A stretch of 27,467 bases of DNA from NCBI GenBank assembly GCA_003477405.1, contig QUDE01000028.1, positions 1-27,467 on the forward strand. The letters run 5' to 3'. The position numbers were made by a program, and so were the translations under genes. How positions within the stretch are numbered: position 1 is the stretch's first letter; the number at the start of each line of letters is the position of its first letter. Below, in pieces: positions 16,327 through 22,894 of this stretch. The notes under the pieces are model-generated. The model did not search any database, was not told the origin of the DNA, and was given only the letters and a program-made list of their open reading frames with translations. This DNA comes from Ruminococcaceae bacterium AM07-15. Lineage in GTDB: Bacteria; Bacillota; Clostridia; Oscillospirales; Butyricicoccaceae.

Positions 16327-16650
16327 CTACATTTTCTGTACGCCGGCCTGATCCAGCCAGCCCATCACTTTTTTCCGTCCCATACCGGTAAATTTGAAGG
16401 TATTCCCCTTGGCGTGAATCAGCAACGCTTTGATAAACAGGCCCTGCCGCCCCTCAGCATAGCCACCGATATCCGAAAGCTTTTCTTCCATCAAAACAGT
16501 TCCCAGCATGGACATATGAAAGCAGACCCGCTGATTTGTCACATACAATTTTCCCTGGGTCGGTCTGCCGCCCACCGCTGCCTTTTCAACGAACGCCATG
16601 GTGGCGCTTCCAATCAGTTTTTCTCCCTCGGCCAACTGAAACTTTGCCAT
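16327..16650 (-). CDS. GRAM/PH-like domain protein
   Basis: This 107-residue protein is a single small domain. It opens with a GEKLIGSATMAFVEKAAVGG strand pair, has the typical KLYVTNQRVCFH motif (about residues 34-45), and ends with a GMGRKKVMGWLDQAG helix. This is the pattern of GRAM or bacterial PH-like domains, which bind lipids or proteins. There is no signal peptide or membrane segment. The ATG at 16650 has an AGGAG site seven bases upstream. It is transcribed from a consensus promoter overlapped by a palindromic operator and is divergent from a ribbon-helix-helix gene, suggesting repression by that protein. Its cellular function is unknown. Confidence 0.78.
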   Translation of the reverse strand: MAKFQLAEGEKLIGSATMAFVEKAAVGGRPTQGKLYVTNQRVCFHMSMLGTVLMEEKLSDIGGYAEGRQGLFIKALLIHAKGNTFKFTGMGRKKVMGWLDQAGVQKM

Positions 16651-16703
16651 TCTTCTTTCTCCTCTCTGGGTGCAGATGATGCATTTTTCAGCATCCCCAT
16701 TAA

Positions 16704-16719
16704 ACTATATTTTTATAGT
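16704..16719. promoter_or_regulatory. Palindromic operator 1 (ACTATA-TTTT-TATAGT)
   Basis: This is a perfect 6-bp inverted repeat with a 4-base spacer, identical in arms and spacing to operator 2, whose centre is exactly 24 bp away. It lies just downstream of the predicted start point of the GRAM gene transcript. Confidence 0.75.
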
Positions 16720-16727
16720 GAAATAAG

Positions 16728-16743
16728 ACTATATAATTATAGT
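16728..16743. promoter_or_regulatory. Palindromic operator 2 (ACTATA-TAAT-TATAGT)
   Basis: This is the second copy of the 16-bp palindrome. It covers the -10 TATAAT of the leftward GRAM promoter (16741-16736) and also contains a rightward TATAAT (16732-16737), so one bound repressor could block both divergent genes. Confidence 0.78.
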
Positions 16744-16765
16744 ATACTAAAAACTGTGCTGTCAA
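16736..16765 (-). promoter_or_regulatory. Consensus sigma-A promoter of the GRAM/PH-like gene
   Basis: On the minus strand a perfect TTGACA (16765-16760) and a perfect TATAAT (16741-16736) are separated by 18 bp. This is one of the two best promoter matches in the window, and its -10 lies inside operator 2, which fits strong expression held down by a repressor. Confidence 0.8.
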
Positions 16766-16797
16766 GATAAACTATGCCTATAATGAGGTGATGCAGC

Positions 16798-16992
16798 ATG
16801 GCCGAAGAAATCAAAATCACGAAAAAATCTCCCCGGCGCGGAGACGATGGCTATAAAGTGGTTTCGGTGCGCATGAAAGAAGAAATGATCCAGCAGCTGG
16901 ATCTGCTTTCCGCTGAGACCAACCGTTCCCGGAATGAATTGATCAACCTTTTGCTGGAAGCCGCCATCCCTATCGTCAAGGTGGAAGATTGA
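16798..16992 (+). CDS. Ribbon-helix-helix DNA-binding protein
   Basis: This 64-residue protein has a basic N-terminal arm (residues 1-18) followed by a beta strand YKVVSVRMKEE (about 19-29). Two helices complete the ribbon-helix-helix fold: MIQQLDLLSAETN and SRNELINLLLEAAI. This fold binds DNA as dimers on short palindromes, often in cooperative arrays, as Arc, CopG and antitoxins do. A GAGGTG site lies eight bases before the ATG. The gene is divergent from the GRAM gene, with two matching palindromes between them, so auto-repression and control of the neighbour are likely. No toxin gene is evident beside it, although the GRAM protein is a partner of unknown type. A strong terminator follows the stop. 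Confidence 0.87.
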   Translation: MAEEIKITKKSPRRGDDGYKVVSVRMKEEMIQQLDLLSAETNRSRNELINLLLEAAIPIVKVED

Positions 16993-17016
16993 CTCCGCCG
17001 GCCTGAATGAACCGAA

Positions 17017-17056
17017 TAAAATGGGAGCAAGCATTTGCTTGCTCCCATTTTATTTC
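17017..17056. terminator. Bidirectional terminator between the RHH gene and the gene at 17083
   Basis: A perfect 16-bp stem (17018-17033 with 17036-17051) has A-rich and T-rich edges. It serves both convergent transcripts. Confidence 0.88.
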
Positions 17057-17082
17057 ATCTGTTTGGAGGCTACGGCACATCG

Positions 17083-17504
17083 CTAGCTGAGACGATGCCG
17101 CAATTCCTCCATACGGGCATATCCGGTATCGTCTTCCACATTGGCTGACAAAATCTCCATGACGGCCACGATCTCTTCCATATGCTTCCGGCTCTTCTCC
17201 GGTGCCAGGACCAGACTTCCATAAACCTCATTGCAGAAAGTGAAGTTCGTCGCCTTATTGGTGCCCTCCGTCAGCATATGGTATGCCGTCTGAAACGCCC
17301 GGAACTCCGCTACTCCATACCAATAGCTGCTGCGATACCCCTTTGTTTGATATTCCACAAACTGCTCATAAGCATTGGCGGCGCCGGCCTGGGCCATCTG
17401 TCGGATATCTTCCCTGCCCCCGACTCTCTTCCATACAATACGCCAAAAATCGCCCCGCATAAAGTGCAAGCCGAAAGCAATGGAATATACCATCTTTTTT
17501 TCAT
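17083..17504 (-). pseudogene. Membrane-anchored protein of unknown function, probably frameshifted at a G5 run
   Basis: Two overlapping minus-strand frames make one sensible protein. The first begins at ATG 17504, has a TGAGG ribosome binding site, and encodes a basic N-terminus plus hydrophobic anchor (MKKRWYIPLLSACTLCGAIF). It then runs into nonsense with many Pro and Trp. The second frame, shifted by one base, has no good start of its own (TTG at 17508) but encodes a well-formed helical domain from about 17415 to the stop at 17083, with YRSSYWYGVAEFRAFQTAYH and a charged end. One extra G in the five-G run (17421-17417) would join them into a protein of about 140 residues. A real mutation or an assembly error is more likely than programmed slippage. 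I do not recognise the family. Confidence 0.6.
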
Positions 17505-17543
17505 GCAAACCTCATATAACCATGGCTTCCATGGGATTGCTCT

Positions 17544-18254
17544 TTAATTGCCCGATGCATCTTCTCCATCCGGATCATCCTCTCCGTCGTCCGGACTGGG
17601 ACTGGGATCGGGACCATTCTCATCATCCAGATTGATATACAAACGGCGGATCATGGCCGCAGCTTCCGCCCGGCTGGTGGGCGCAAAGGGATCGAAAGAG
17701 CCGTCTTCCCGGCCTGTAATCAGCTTGGATGTGTACATGGCTTTTACTGCGTCCAGTGCCCAGTCACTGATGGAATCGGCATCCGAGTAGGGCAGAACGG
17801 TATTGTCATTGCCATAGGTAATGCCCATGCTTTTGAGGAACTGATAGCTCATGGTGGCCATCTGTTCCCGGGTGACGGCGCCGTTAGGGTCAAAGCGGCC
17901 ATTGCCCACACCGGATGCAACCCCCATACGATTGGCCCAGCTCACAGCCTGGGCATACCAGGCGTTTTCGGGCACATCCTGAAAATCGCTGCCCGGATAC
18001 CGGCTCAGCTGCACATTGCCCACCCGTGCCAGAATGGAAACAAACTCCGCCCGGGTCAGCGCATCCTCCGGATGGAAATTGCCGTCCTCTCTCCCCTGGA
18101 GCAGCCCCCACTGGCTGGCATACAAAATATCTGCATACGCCCAATGCTGATCGCTGACATCTTCATAGGGCAGGCTATATGCCTTGGCCGGCACAGAGGC
18201 AGCAGCCAGGGTCAGGGCCAGAGCGGCCGCTGTCATTTTTGTTCCCCATTTCAT
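17544..18254 (-). CDS. Secreted three-SLH-domain surface protein
   Basis: This 236-residue protein has a Sec signal peptide ending near AKA (about residue 25). Three SLH repeats make up the rest (about 29-82, 90-147 and 154-208), each with the DVSDQHWAYADI, DVPENAWYAQAV or DADSISDWALDAV entry and the FxPxxxxTRAE-type exit. A short acidic Asp/Pro/Ser tail follows. There is almost nothing besides the wall-anchoring module, so it may be an S-layer accessory or a minimal wall-bound protein. AGGAAGG lies seven bases before the ATG at 18254. It is transcribed alone, as a terminator at 18361-18392 precedes it. Confidence 0.92.
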   Translation of the reverse strand: MKWGTKMTAAALALTLAAASVPAKAYSLPYEDVSDQHWAYADILYASQWGLLQGREDGNFHPEDALTRAEFVSILARVGNVQLSRYPGSDFQDVPENAWYAQAVSWANRMGVASGVGNGRFDPNGAVTREQMATMSYQFLKSMGITYGNDNTVLPYSDADSISDWALDAVKAMYTSKLITGREDGSFDPFAPTSRAEAAAMIRRLYINLDDENGPDPSPSPDDGEDDPDGEDASGN

Positions 18255-18351
18255 ACTGGTTCCTTCCTTTCACCGGAAACAGGCCCTTTGGCCTTGGATT
18301 GAATGGAATCATTCTACACTATCTTGCCGCTTTTTTCAAACAAAATGGTCA

Positions 18352-18392
18352 AAAAGAAAACCGGACTCCGGGGAAATTTCCCCAAAGTCCGG
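18352..18392 (-). terminator. Terminator of the coat-like operon
   Basis: A nested hairpin is formed by an outer 7-bp stem (18361-18367 with 18386-18392) and an inner GGGGAAATTTCCCC palindrome. TTTTCTTTTTG follows on the minus strand (18360 downward). Confidence 0.85.
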
Positions 18393-18404
18393 CAAAGTAA
18401 GCCA

Positions 18405-18656
18405 TCAGTTCTGGCCGTTCAGCTCCTGGATGGCCTGCTGCACTGCCTGGTTCGTGGCCTGCTGCACCGGATACCAGCCCCGGCTGCTCATTCCGGTGAA
18501 GATATCGTTCTGGATCTCGTGTTCGTCCCGCAGCAGCTCCATCATGGCACTGCGCAGAGGATTGTGGCAGCATTCCCCTGCCGCTGTATTATACAGGGAA
18601 GTCAGATGTTTCTGGGTGTTGAGGGCATTGGTGATGATGATCTGGTCATTGCACAT
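18405..18656 (-). CDS. CotF-like spore coat protein
   Basis: This 83-residue helical protein fits the Coat F family, with the NDQIIITNALNTQKHLTSLYN opening and an RDEHEIQNDIFTGMSSRGWYP segment. Family members are ferritin-like helical bundles in the spore coat, although clostridial ones are also found outside spores. The ATG at 18656 was chosen because AAGGAG lies seven bases upstream. The longer in-frame start overlaps the upstream gene. It is the last gene of a three-gene operon. Met/Gly/Trp-rich MSSRGWYPVQQA is typical of this family. Confidence 0.85.
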   Translation of the reverse strand: MCNDQIIITNALNTQKHLTSLYNTAAGECCHNPLRSAMMELLRDEHEIQNDIFTGMSSRGWYPVQQATNQAVQQAIQELNGQN

Positions 18657-18672
18657 GGCGTTTTCTCCTTTC

Positions 18673-18861
18673 TCAATTCTGCAGGAAACGGTACAGAGTG
18701 TCATAATGACTCTGATGACGGGAAGCGATGCCGGCCAGCATATTTTTCAGCTGGGGATCGGTGCACTGCTGGGCCATCAGATTGAATTGGGCCACTTCGC
18801 TTTGTTCTCCCTTCAACTGCTCTTTGAGAAAAGCCAGTTCCTTTGTGGTCAGCTCGGGCAT
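18673..18861 (-). CDS. Small helical coat-like protein
   Basis: This 62-residue protein consists of two predicted helices, ELTTKELAFLKEQLKGEQSE and DPQLKNMLAGIASRHQSHYD. It ends in YRFLQN and resembles the small partner of CotF-type proteins, a ferritin-like half bundle. The GxxSxVAQF and ASRHQSHYDTLYRFL features fit that group. AAGGAAG precedes the ATG at 18861, and a longer start at 18879 overlaps the previous gene without a ribosome binding site. It lies between an unknown gene and the CotF-like gene with gaps of 14 and 16 bases, so the three are one operon. The two small helical proteins may form a heteromeric bundle, which is inference. Confidence 0.8.
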   Translation of the reverse strand: MPELTTKELAFLKEQLKGEQSEVAQFNLMAQQCTDPQLKNMLAGIASRHQSHYDTLYRFLQN

Positions 18862-18875
18862 AAAGCCACTTCCTT

Positions 18876-19466
18876 TCATTGATTTCCCTTCCAGTATTCC
18901 CTGGCTTCTTTCACATTATGCGCCAAAGAAACCTGGCCTTCTTCGTCGCAGACCACCAAACCATAAAGTTTCCCATTTATTTCCAAAGGCGTGACTTTTT
19001 GAAAAAAAGGAGCCAGTGCAAAAGGCAGCCCCTTCTCCAGAGGCGCCGCCGCATACCATTGATCCTGATATTGGCAGACCTTGGTCTTTTCATGGGCCAT
19101 AAGACTGCCCAACAGGCTTTTCTCCCAAGGAGCGTGGGAAGGATCAAAAGGACGGAACTTTTCCAGGGGAAAAGGCAGCGGACTGAACCCGGTATATTCT
19201 CCAGGCTTTGATCGAAGGATAAATGCACCTCTTACTTTTTCCGGTGCAAACTGCCCATCCATCTTTTTTTCCAGACGAAACTCCTGGCCCTGGGGCAGCA
19301 TGACCCCGGCCACCAGAACATTCTCATTCTCCCGGTCCAATGCCACCCGGTAGATATACCCCTCTTCCGCCGGGCAAACGGCCAAAAGGGTATACCCCCA
19401 TCCGGTTTCCCGGCCGGAGACCGTTCCCACCCGCTTTTCTCCCAACCACAGATCCCATTGCTCCAT
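18876..19466 (-). CDS. Protein of unknown function heading the coat-like operon
   Basis: This 196-residue soluble protein is not a family I recognise. The start at 19466 has GGGGGAG five bases upstream, and no membrane or signal segment follows. The N-terminal half (about 1-100) is beta-rich with Gly-containing turns (GEKRVGTVSGRETGWGYTLL). A Phe/Pro-rich stretch follows (GFSPLPFPLEKFRPFDPS), then a second beta-rich half ending with INGKLYGLVVCDEEGQVSLA. It sits first in an operon with two coat-like helical proteins, which suggests a sporulation or envelope context. Alternative roles cannot be excluded. Confidence 0.72.
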   Translation of the reverse strand: MEQWDLWLGEKRVGTVSGRETGWGYTLLAVCPAEEGYIYRVALDRENENVLVAGVMLPQGQEFRLEKKMDGQFAPEKVRGAFILRSKPGEYTGFSPLPFPLEKFRPFDPSHAPWEKSLLGSLMAHEKTKVCQYQDQWYAAAPLEKGLPFALAPFFQKVTPLEINGKLYGLVVCDEEGQVSLAHNVKEAREYWKGNQ

Positions 19467-19501
19467 GGGATCTCCCCCTTTCCCTCCGTCATCGCCGTAA
19501 A

Positions 19502-19539
19502 AGAAAAAGCCTTCTGCACACCATTGTATGCAGAAGGCT
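19502..19539 (-). terminator. Terminator of the secreted coiled-coil protein gene
   Basis: A perfect 11-bp stem (19508-19518 with 19529-19539) has a 10-base loop and is followed on the minus strand by TTTTTCTTTT. The loop and one arm also contain a CATACAAT box (19530-19523), discussed as a possible sporulation promoter. Confidence 0.85.
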
Positions 19540-19554
19540 CTGAAACCATGCGTC

Positions 19555-20142
19555 TCAGCCGATGGTATAGGTTCCGTCCACCAGAACGGTACATTCTCCC
19601 TTGGCGATGAATCCGCAGCCATCGGTGCCGATGAGATACATATTGTTCTGAAGCACAGACTGTCCATGGGTGAGGATCTCGCCGCTGGACAGATTGATCA
19701 TGCCGGAATAACAGTTGGCACTGCCCCGGCGCAAAAGAAGCTGGGTACCCACACCGGCCTTGATCTGCTGGCCATTTTGCAGGGTGATCATCTTCCAGGT
19801 GCTGCTGCCGGAGGAAGAGCCGATCTGGTCTTTCACCAGCTCTACCACCTGGTTGATGGTGTCCTGGCTCACATTCTGAAGCTGGGAGATCTGGCTTTCC
19901 AGCTGGGAACGCACCGAATCCATTTTACTCTGGATATCCGATTTGATGGCCGTCTCTTTTTGGGAAAACACCGAATCGATCCGGGCGTTGGCCTCCGGCA
20001 CCGCTACATCGGTTATGTAGCTCAGGGTCACCAGAGGATCATCCTGGGAACCATATCCGCCGGCCGCCAGCGCCGTAAAGATTCCCCCCATGGCCAGCAC
20101 GCACAAGGCGCCCATGGCCGATACCATAAACTTCCTCTTCAT
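19555..20142 (-). CDS. Secreted coiled-coil protein of unknown function
   Basis: This 195-residue protein has a basic start and a hydrophobic signal peptide or anchor (residues 1-27, ending ALAAGG). A GSQDDPLVTLSYI motif near the mature N-terminus is followed by a long coiled coil (about 42-105, with regular VRSQLESQISQLQ heptads). A Ser/Gly hinge leads to a compact beta-rich C-terminal domain (about 115-195) containing two Cys. The ATG has an AAGGAG site. It lies 12 bases downstream of the MazF-like gene and appears to be in the same operon. I do not know its role. The DPLVTLSYI motif recurs, as far as I recall, in other clostridial exported proteins. Confidence 0.8.
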   Translation of the reverse strand: MKRKFMVSAMGALCVLAMGGIFTALAAGGYGSQDDPLVTLSYITDVAVPEANARIDSVFSQKETAIKSDIQSKMDSVRSQLESQISQLQNVSQDTINQVVELVKDQIGSSSGSSTWKMITLQNGQQIKAGVGTQLLLRRGSANCYSGMINLSSGEILTHGQSVLQNNMYLIGTDGCGFIAKGECTVLVDGTYTIG

Positions 20143-20154
20143 TGCAGTCGCTCC

Positions 20155-20547
20155 TTATCGCTGGCTTCTTTCCTGTCCGCCGCTTCGCAGCCCGAAGCTG
20201 ACGGCAATGGCATCGTCCACCTGTCCCATCACCTGTTCGTCCAGGCGTCCCATCTTTTCCCGCAGCCGCCGTTTGTCCAATGTTCTCACCTGCTCCAGCA
20301 AAATGACCGAATCCTTGGAAAGGCCATAGGTGCGGGCCTCGATTTCAATATGGGTAGGCAGTTTTGCCTTGTTCAGCTGCGAGGTGATGGCCGCCGCGAT
20401 GACGGTAGGGCTATACCGGTTGCCCACATTGTTCTGCACAATGAGCACCGGGCGCATACCGCCCTGTTCGCTGCCCACCACCGGGCTCAGGTCGGCATAA
20501 TAAATGTCACCTCGTCTGACATTGGAAGAAAAATGATCCAATTTCAC
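20155..20547 (-). CDS. ndoA: MazF/EndoA-type endoribonuclease toxin without adjacent antitoxin
   Basis: This 130-residue protein matches the PemK/MazF family as found in Bacillus EndoA. It has the [19 protein letters not shown] opening, the [14 protein letters not shown] core and the [16 protein letters not shown] strand, all of them family hallmarks. EndoA cleaves single-stranded RNA at UACAU in Bacillus, though the specificity here is not known. The start is GTG at 20547, with GGAG five bases before it. The usual small antitoxin gene immediately upstream is missing: the 284 bases before the start hold only a GC-rich structured leader. A secreted coiled-coil protein follows 12 bases later. 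Confidence 0.9.
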   Translation of the reverse strand: MKLDHFSSNVRRGDIYYADLSPVVGSEQGGMRPVLIVQNNVGNRYSPTVIAAAITSQLNKAKLPTHIEIEARTYGLSKDSVILLEQVRTLDKRRLREKMGRLDEQVMGQVDDAIAVSFGLRSGGQERSQR

Positions 20548-20725
20548 TCACGCTCCGCCGGTAAAAGTCGGTTAAACCGCTTTTTTATTTTTCCACGCAA
20601 ATCCCGGTTTTAATCATCTTCACCGCAATTTGCACCGGTGGGCGGCGCGCAGTCTCTTCCCCCGCTTGTATTCTATGCAAGCAGGAGCTGGCCGGTGTCT
20701 CCCTGAAAAGCCGAACTCATTTTTT
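20548..20725 (-). promoter_or_regulatory. Long structured leader upstream of the MazF-like gene
   Basis: The leader of roughly 170 bases folds by eye into a nested hairpin. Outer arms CACCGG (20697-20692) pair with CCGGTG (20638-20633). Inner arms of 8 bp (20685-20678 with 20668-20661) close a 9-base loop. It does not match a riboswitch class I recognise. It is too GC-rich and too ordered to look like plain spacer, so a regulatory RNA element or attenuator is suspected. Confidence 0.45.
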
Positions 20726-20754
20726 AGTGTACCATACTTTTCTTCCCGGAGCAA
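20726..20754 (-). promoter_or_regulatory. Promoter of the MazF-like operon
   Basis: On the minus strand TTGCTC (20754-20749) and TACACT (20731-20726) are 17 bp apart, with TGG directly before the -10 as an extended element. Confidence 0.5.
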
Positions 20755-20784
20755 CCTTCCCGGAAAAATGCCATTTTTTGTGAC

Positions 20785-20819
20785 AAAAAGCGGGCAGGGC
20801 CTCAAGCCCCGCCCGCTTT
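20785..20819 (-). terminator. Terminator of the WG-repeat/SLH protein gene
   Basis: A 14-base stem with one mismatch lies at about 20787-20800 with 20806-20819, with a 5-base loop. TTTTTGT follows on the minus strand. It sits just after the stop at 20831. Confidence 0.88.
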
Positions 20820-20830
20820 ACCTGTCCCCT

Positions 20831-22771
20831 TTACTGCTGACCCATCACGGCCTGGAACAGGCGATAAATGGTCACATAGGACTGCTCGCGGGTATATTTC
20901 CCTGTGGGGGAGAAATTGCCGCTGCCAGTGCCATTCATCACATTGATCTGGTACACGAAATTCGCCGCATCCTTGAACACCACGCCGATGTTTTTGTCAT
21001 CGCTGAAGGTGGTGCTTTCCACCTTGCTGGTATCCATGCCCATCACCTTGGCCGAACGCATGAGGAACGCCGCCGCTTCCTGGCGGGTGATGGAGGCGTA
21101 GGGATCAAACATACCGCCGCCACGGCCATTGACAATCCCCAGGGCATAGGCGGCAATCACATCTGTATCGCTGCTGTCATAGAAGGGATATTCCTTTTGC
21201 CACTGCTCCAATGTCTTGCCGGTTTTCCCCTGTATCAGTTCCTCCAGCTCCTTGTCCATGGTCTCGCAAACGGCCTGGATGGTCAGGTCGCAGAACTCGC
21301 TGCGGTTGATGTTGTTCCGATACAGGTTCTGCAAATAGTTGGGCACCAGATTTTCCACGATGGCGGCTGTGACCTCTTCATAGGCCCAACTGCTCATCTG
21401 GGATTTCTCTGGCAGTGCAGGGCTGTAAGTCACATGACCAAAACCATATCTGCCGTTTTCCTGCACCACCACATATTCGCCGGGCGCATAGACCACCGGC
21501 TCATCGCTGCCCTCCCTCTTTTCAAAATAAGTGTCGGCATCCAGCTGATCTGCACCGGCCACAGCATTGCCCTTGCTGTCGATCAAAAAGGCCTTGCCTC
21601 CGTCATAAGCCACGGCATAGCCGTCGGCGCAGAAATTGGTGACCTGAGCATACTGGGCAGGGATGGCCACAGCGCCTTTATCGTCCAGATAGCCCCACTT
21701 GCCATCCATTTCAAAAGCGGCCAGGCCAAAATCATAGGTATACAGATAATCGTACTGGAAGGGGATGATTGTTTCACCGGATTTATTGATGGCGCCCCAC
21801 TTGCCATTGCTGTTTTCCACCATAGCCAGGCCCGTGACGCCGAAAACTTCATAATCGCCGTATATATCGGACACACAGAAATCCTGATAGGCAGGCTCAA
21901 TGACAAACTGGCCGCTGGTATCGATCGCACCCCACTCACCCTCATACCGCTGGGTATCATCGTTCCAGTAGCGCATTTTCACCATGGCCAGCCCCTGGTT
22001 GAAGGGGCGCAGATCGGGCGCATAATAGGGGTCATATTCGGAACCACCCACCGGAATGAACTCACCGGTCTGGAGGTTCAGATACTTCTGGTCGCCGCCT
22101 ACCATCCACCAGTCGCCTACAATGACGATATTTTCCGTCAGCTGCCAGCCCAGCGGATAGGACCAGCTGCTGTCAGCGGGCAGTTCTCTGGCAATGCCTG
22201 TTGTGTCATAGAGATAGCTGCCGGACTCATCGGGCAGGGGCAGCACAATGTGTCCATTGTGGAATATCATGCTGCTGGGCAGCGCAGGCTCCTCGGTACG
22301 ATAGGTGATGGGGACGCCGTAAAGTTCCTGGGTCTCCTCATTATAAAGTTCATCACAGATAAAGTCCGTTTTCTTCCCCTGGGTATCCACAAAGCCCAGT
22401 TCGTAGACATACCAGGTACCTACTTCGATGTTCTGAGAGGTTTCCCAGTCATACTCCATTCTGGGCTCTGTGCGCAGCAGATTGCCCACCACGGCATAGC
22501 CTTCATTGAACATGCCCGCCACATCATACTGGAAGGGGATCCGGGTCTTGTTCTCGGTGTCAATATAGCCCCATTTGCCGTTTTTCTTCACAGCGGCCAG
22601 ACCGTCGCTGAACTGGCCGGCATCCTCGTACTGCGGTGGGATGATCTGGTCATACTGCAATGTACCGCGACTGGTTTCCGTTTCCTCTGCCGCCGCTGCG
22701 CCCGGCAGCAGCCCGGCGCACAGACAGACGGCTGCGGCAGCTGCCAGCAGCCGCTTTTTCATCTGCTTCAT
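20831..22771 (-). CDS. Secreted WG-repeat protein with C-terminal SLH-like region
   Basis: This 646-residue surface protein has a Sec signal peptide (about residues 1-28, ending GAAAAEE). Several WG (Trp-Gly beta-propeller-like) repeats follow: NGKWGYIDTENK early, GEWGAIDTSGQF, NGKWGAINKSGE and DGKWGYLDDKG later, each with a Gly-rich [L/I]AAFE or [L/A]V partner strand. The C-terminal third (about 520-646) has SLH-like segments with MFDPYASITRQEAAAF and NFSPTGKYTREQ entries, which would anchor it to the cell wall. The first ATG at 22771, after GGAGAGAGG, is chosen over an in-frame upstream start. It has a consensus promoter and its own terminator. Function beyond wall binding is unknown. Confidence 0.9.
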   Translation of the reverse strand: MKQMKKRLLAAAAAVCLCAGLLPGAAAAEETETSRGTLQYDQIIPPQYEDAGQFSDGLAAVKKNGKWGYIDTENKTRIPFQYDVAGMFNEGYAVVGNLLRTEPRMEYDWETSQNIEVGTWYVYELGFVDTQGKKTDFICDELYNEETQELYGVPITYRTEEPALPSSMIFHNGHIVLPLPDESGSYLYDTTGIARELPADSSWSYPLGWQLTENIVIVGDWWMVGGDQKYLNLQTGEFIPVGGSEYDPYYAPDLRPFNQGLAMVKMRYWNDDTQRYEGEWGAIDTSGQFVIEPAYQDFCVSDIYGDYEVFGVTGLAMVENSNGKWGAINKSGETIIPFQYDYLYTYDFGLAAFEMDGKWGYLDDKGAVAIPAQYAQVTNFCADGYAVAYDGGKAFLIDSKGNAVAGADQLDADTYFEKREGSDEPVVYAPGEYVVVQENGRYGFGHVTYSPALPEKSQMSSWAYEEVTAAIVENLVPNYLQNLYRNNINRSEFCDLTIQAVCETMDKELEELIQGKTGKTLEQWQKEYPFYDSSDTDVIAAYALGIVNGRGGGMFDPYASITRQEAAAFLMRSAKVMGMDTSKVESTTFSDDKNIGVVFKDAANFVYQINVMNGTGSGNFSPTGKYTREQSYVTIYRLFQAVMGQQ

Positions 22772-22827
22772 ACTTCCTCTCTCCTTTTCCGATGGCATCC
22801 CCCACAGAAGATGCCAATATATTCCTT

Positions 22828-22857
22828 ATTATAAGGCATTTCCTGAAACATTGTCAA
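22828..22857 (-). promoter_or_regulatory. Consensus sigma-A promoter of the WG/SLH protein gene
   Basis: On the minus strand a perfect TTGACA (22857-22852) and a perfect TATAAT (22833-22828) are 18 bp apart, about 55 bases before the ATG. This suggests high expression of the surface protein. Confidence 0.85.
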
Positions 22858-22894
22858 TTCTTTTGTCATCCCGATCCCAAGCCCCATACCGCTT

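Noticed and set aside
16779..16784. TATAAT just before the RHH gene as its -10
   Set aside because: It is adjacent to the GAGGTG ribosome binding site, leaves almost no leader and has no -35. The TATAAT in operator 2 is a better candidate.
20620..20805. 61-residue frame upstream of the MazF-like gene as a missing antitoxin
   Set aside because: It overlaps the terminator of the neighbouring gene, the promoter and the structured leader, and its basic sequence does not resemble MazE or EndoAI antitoxins.
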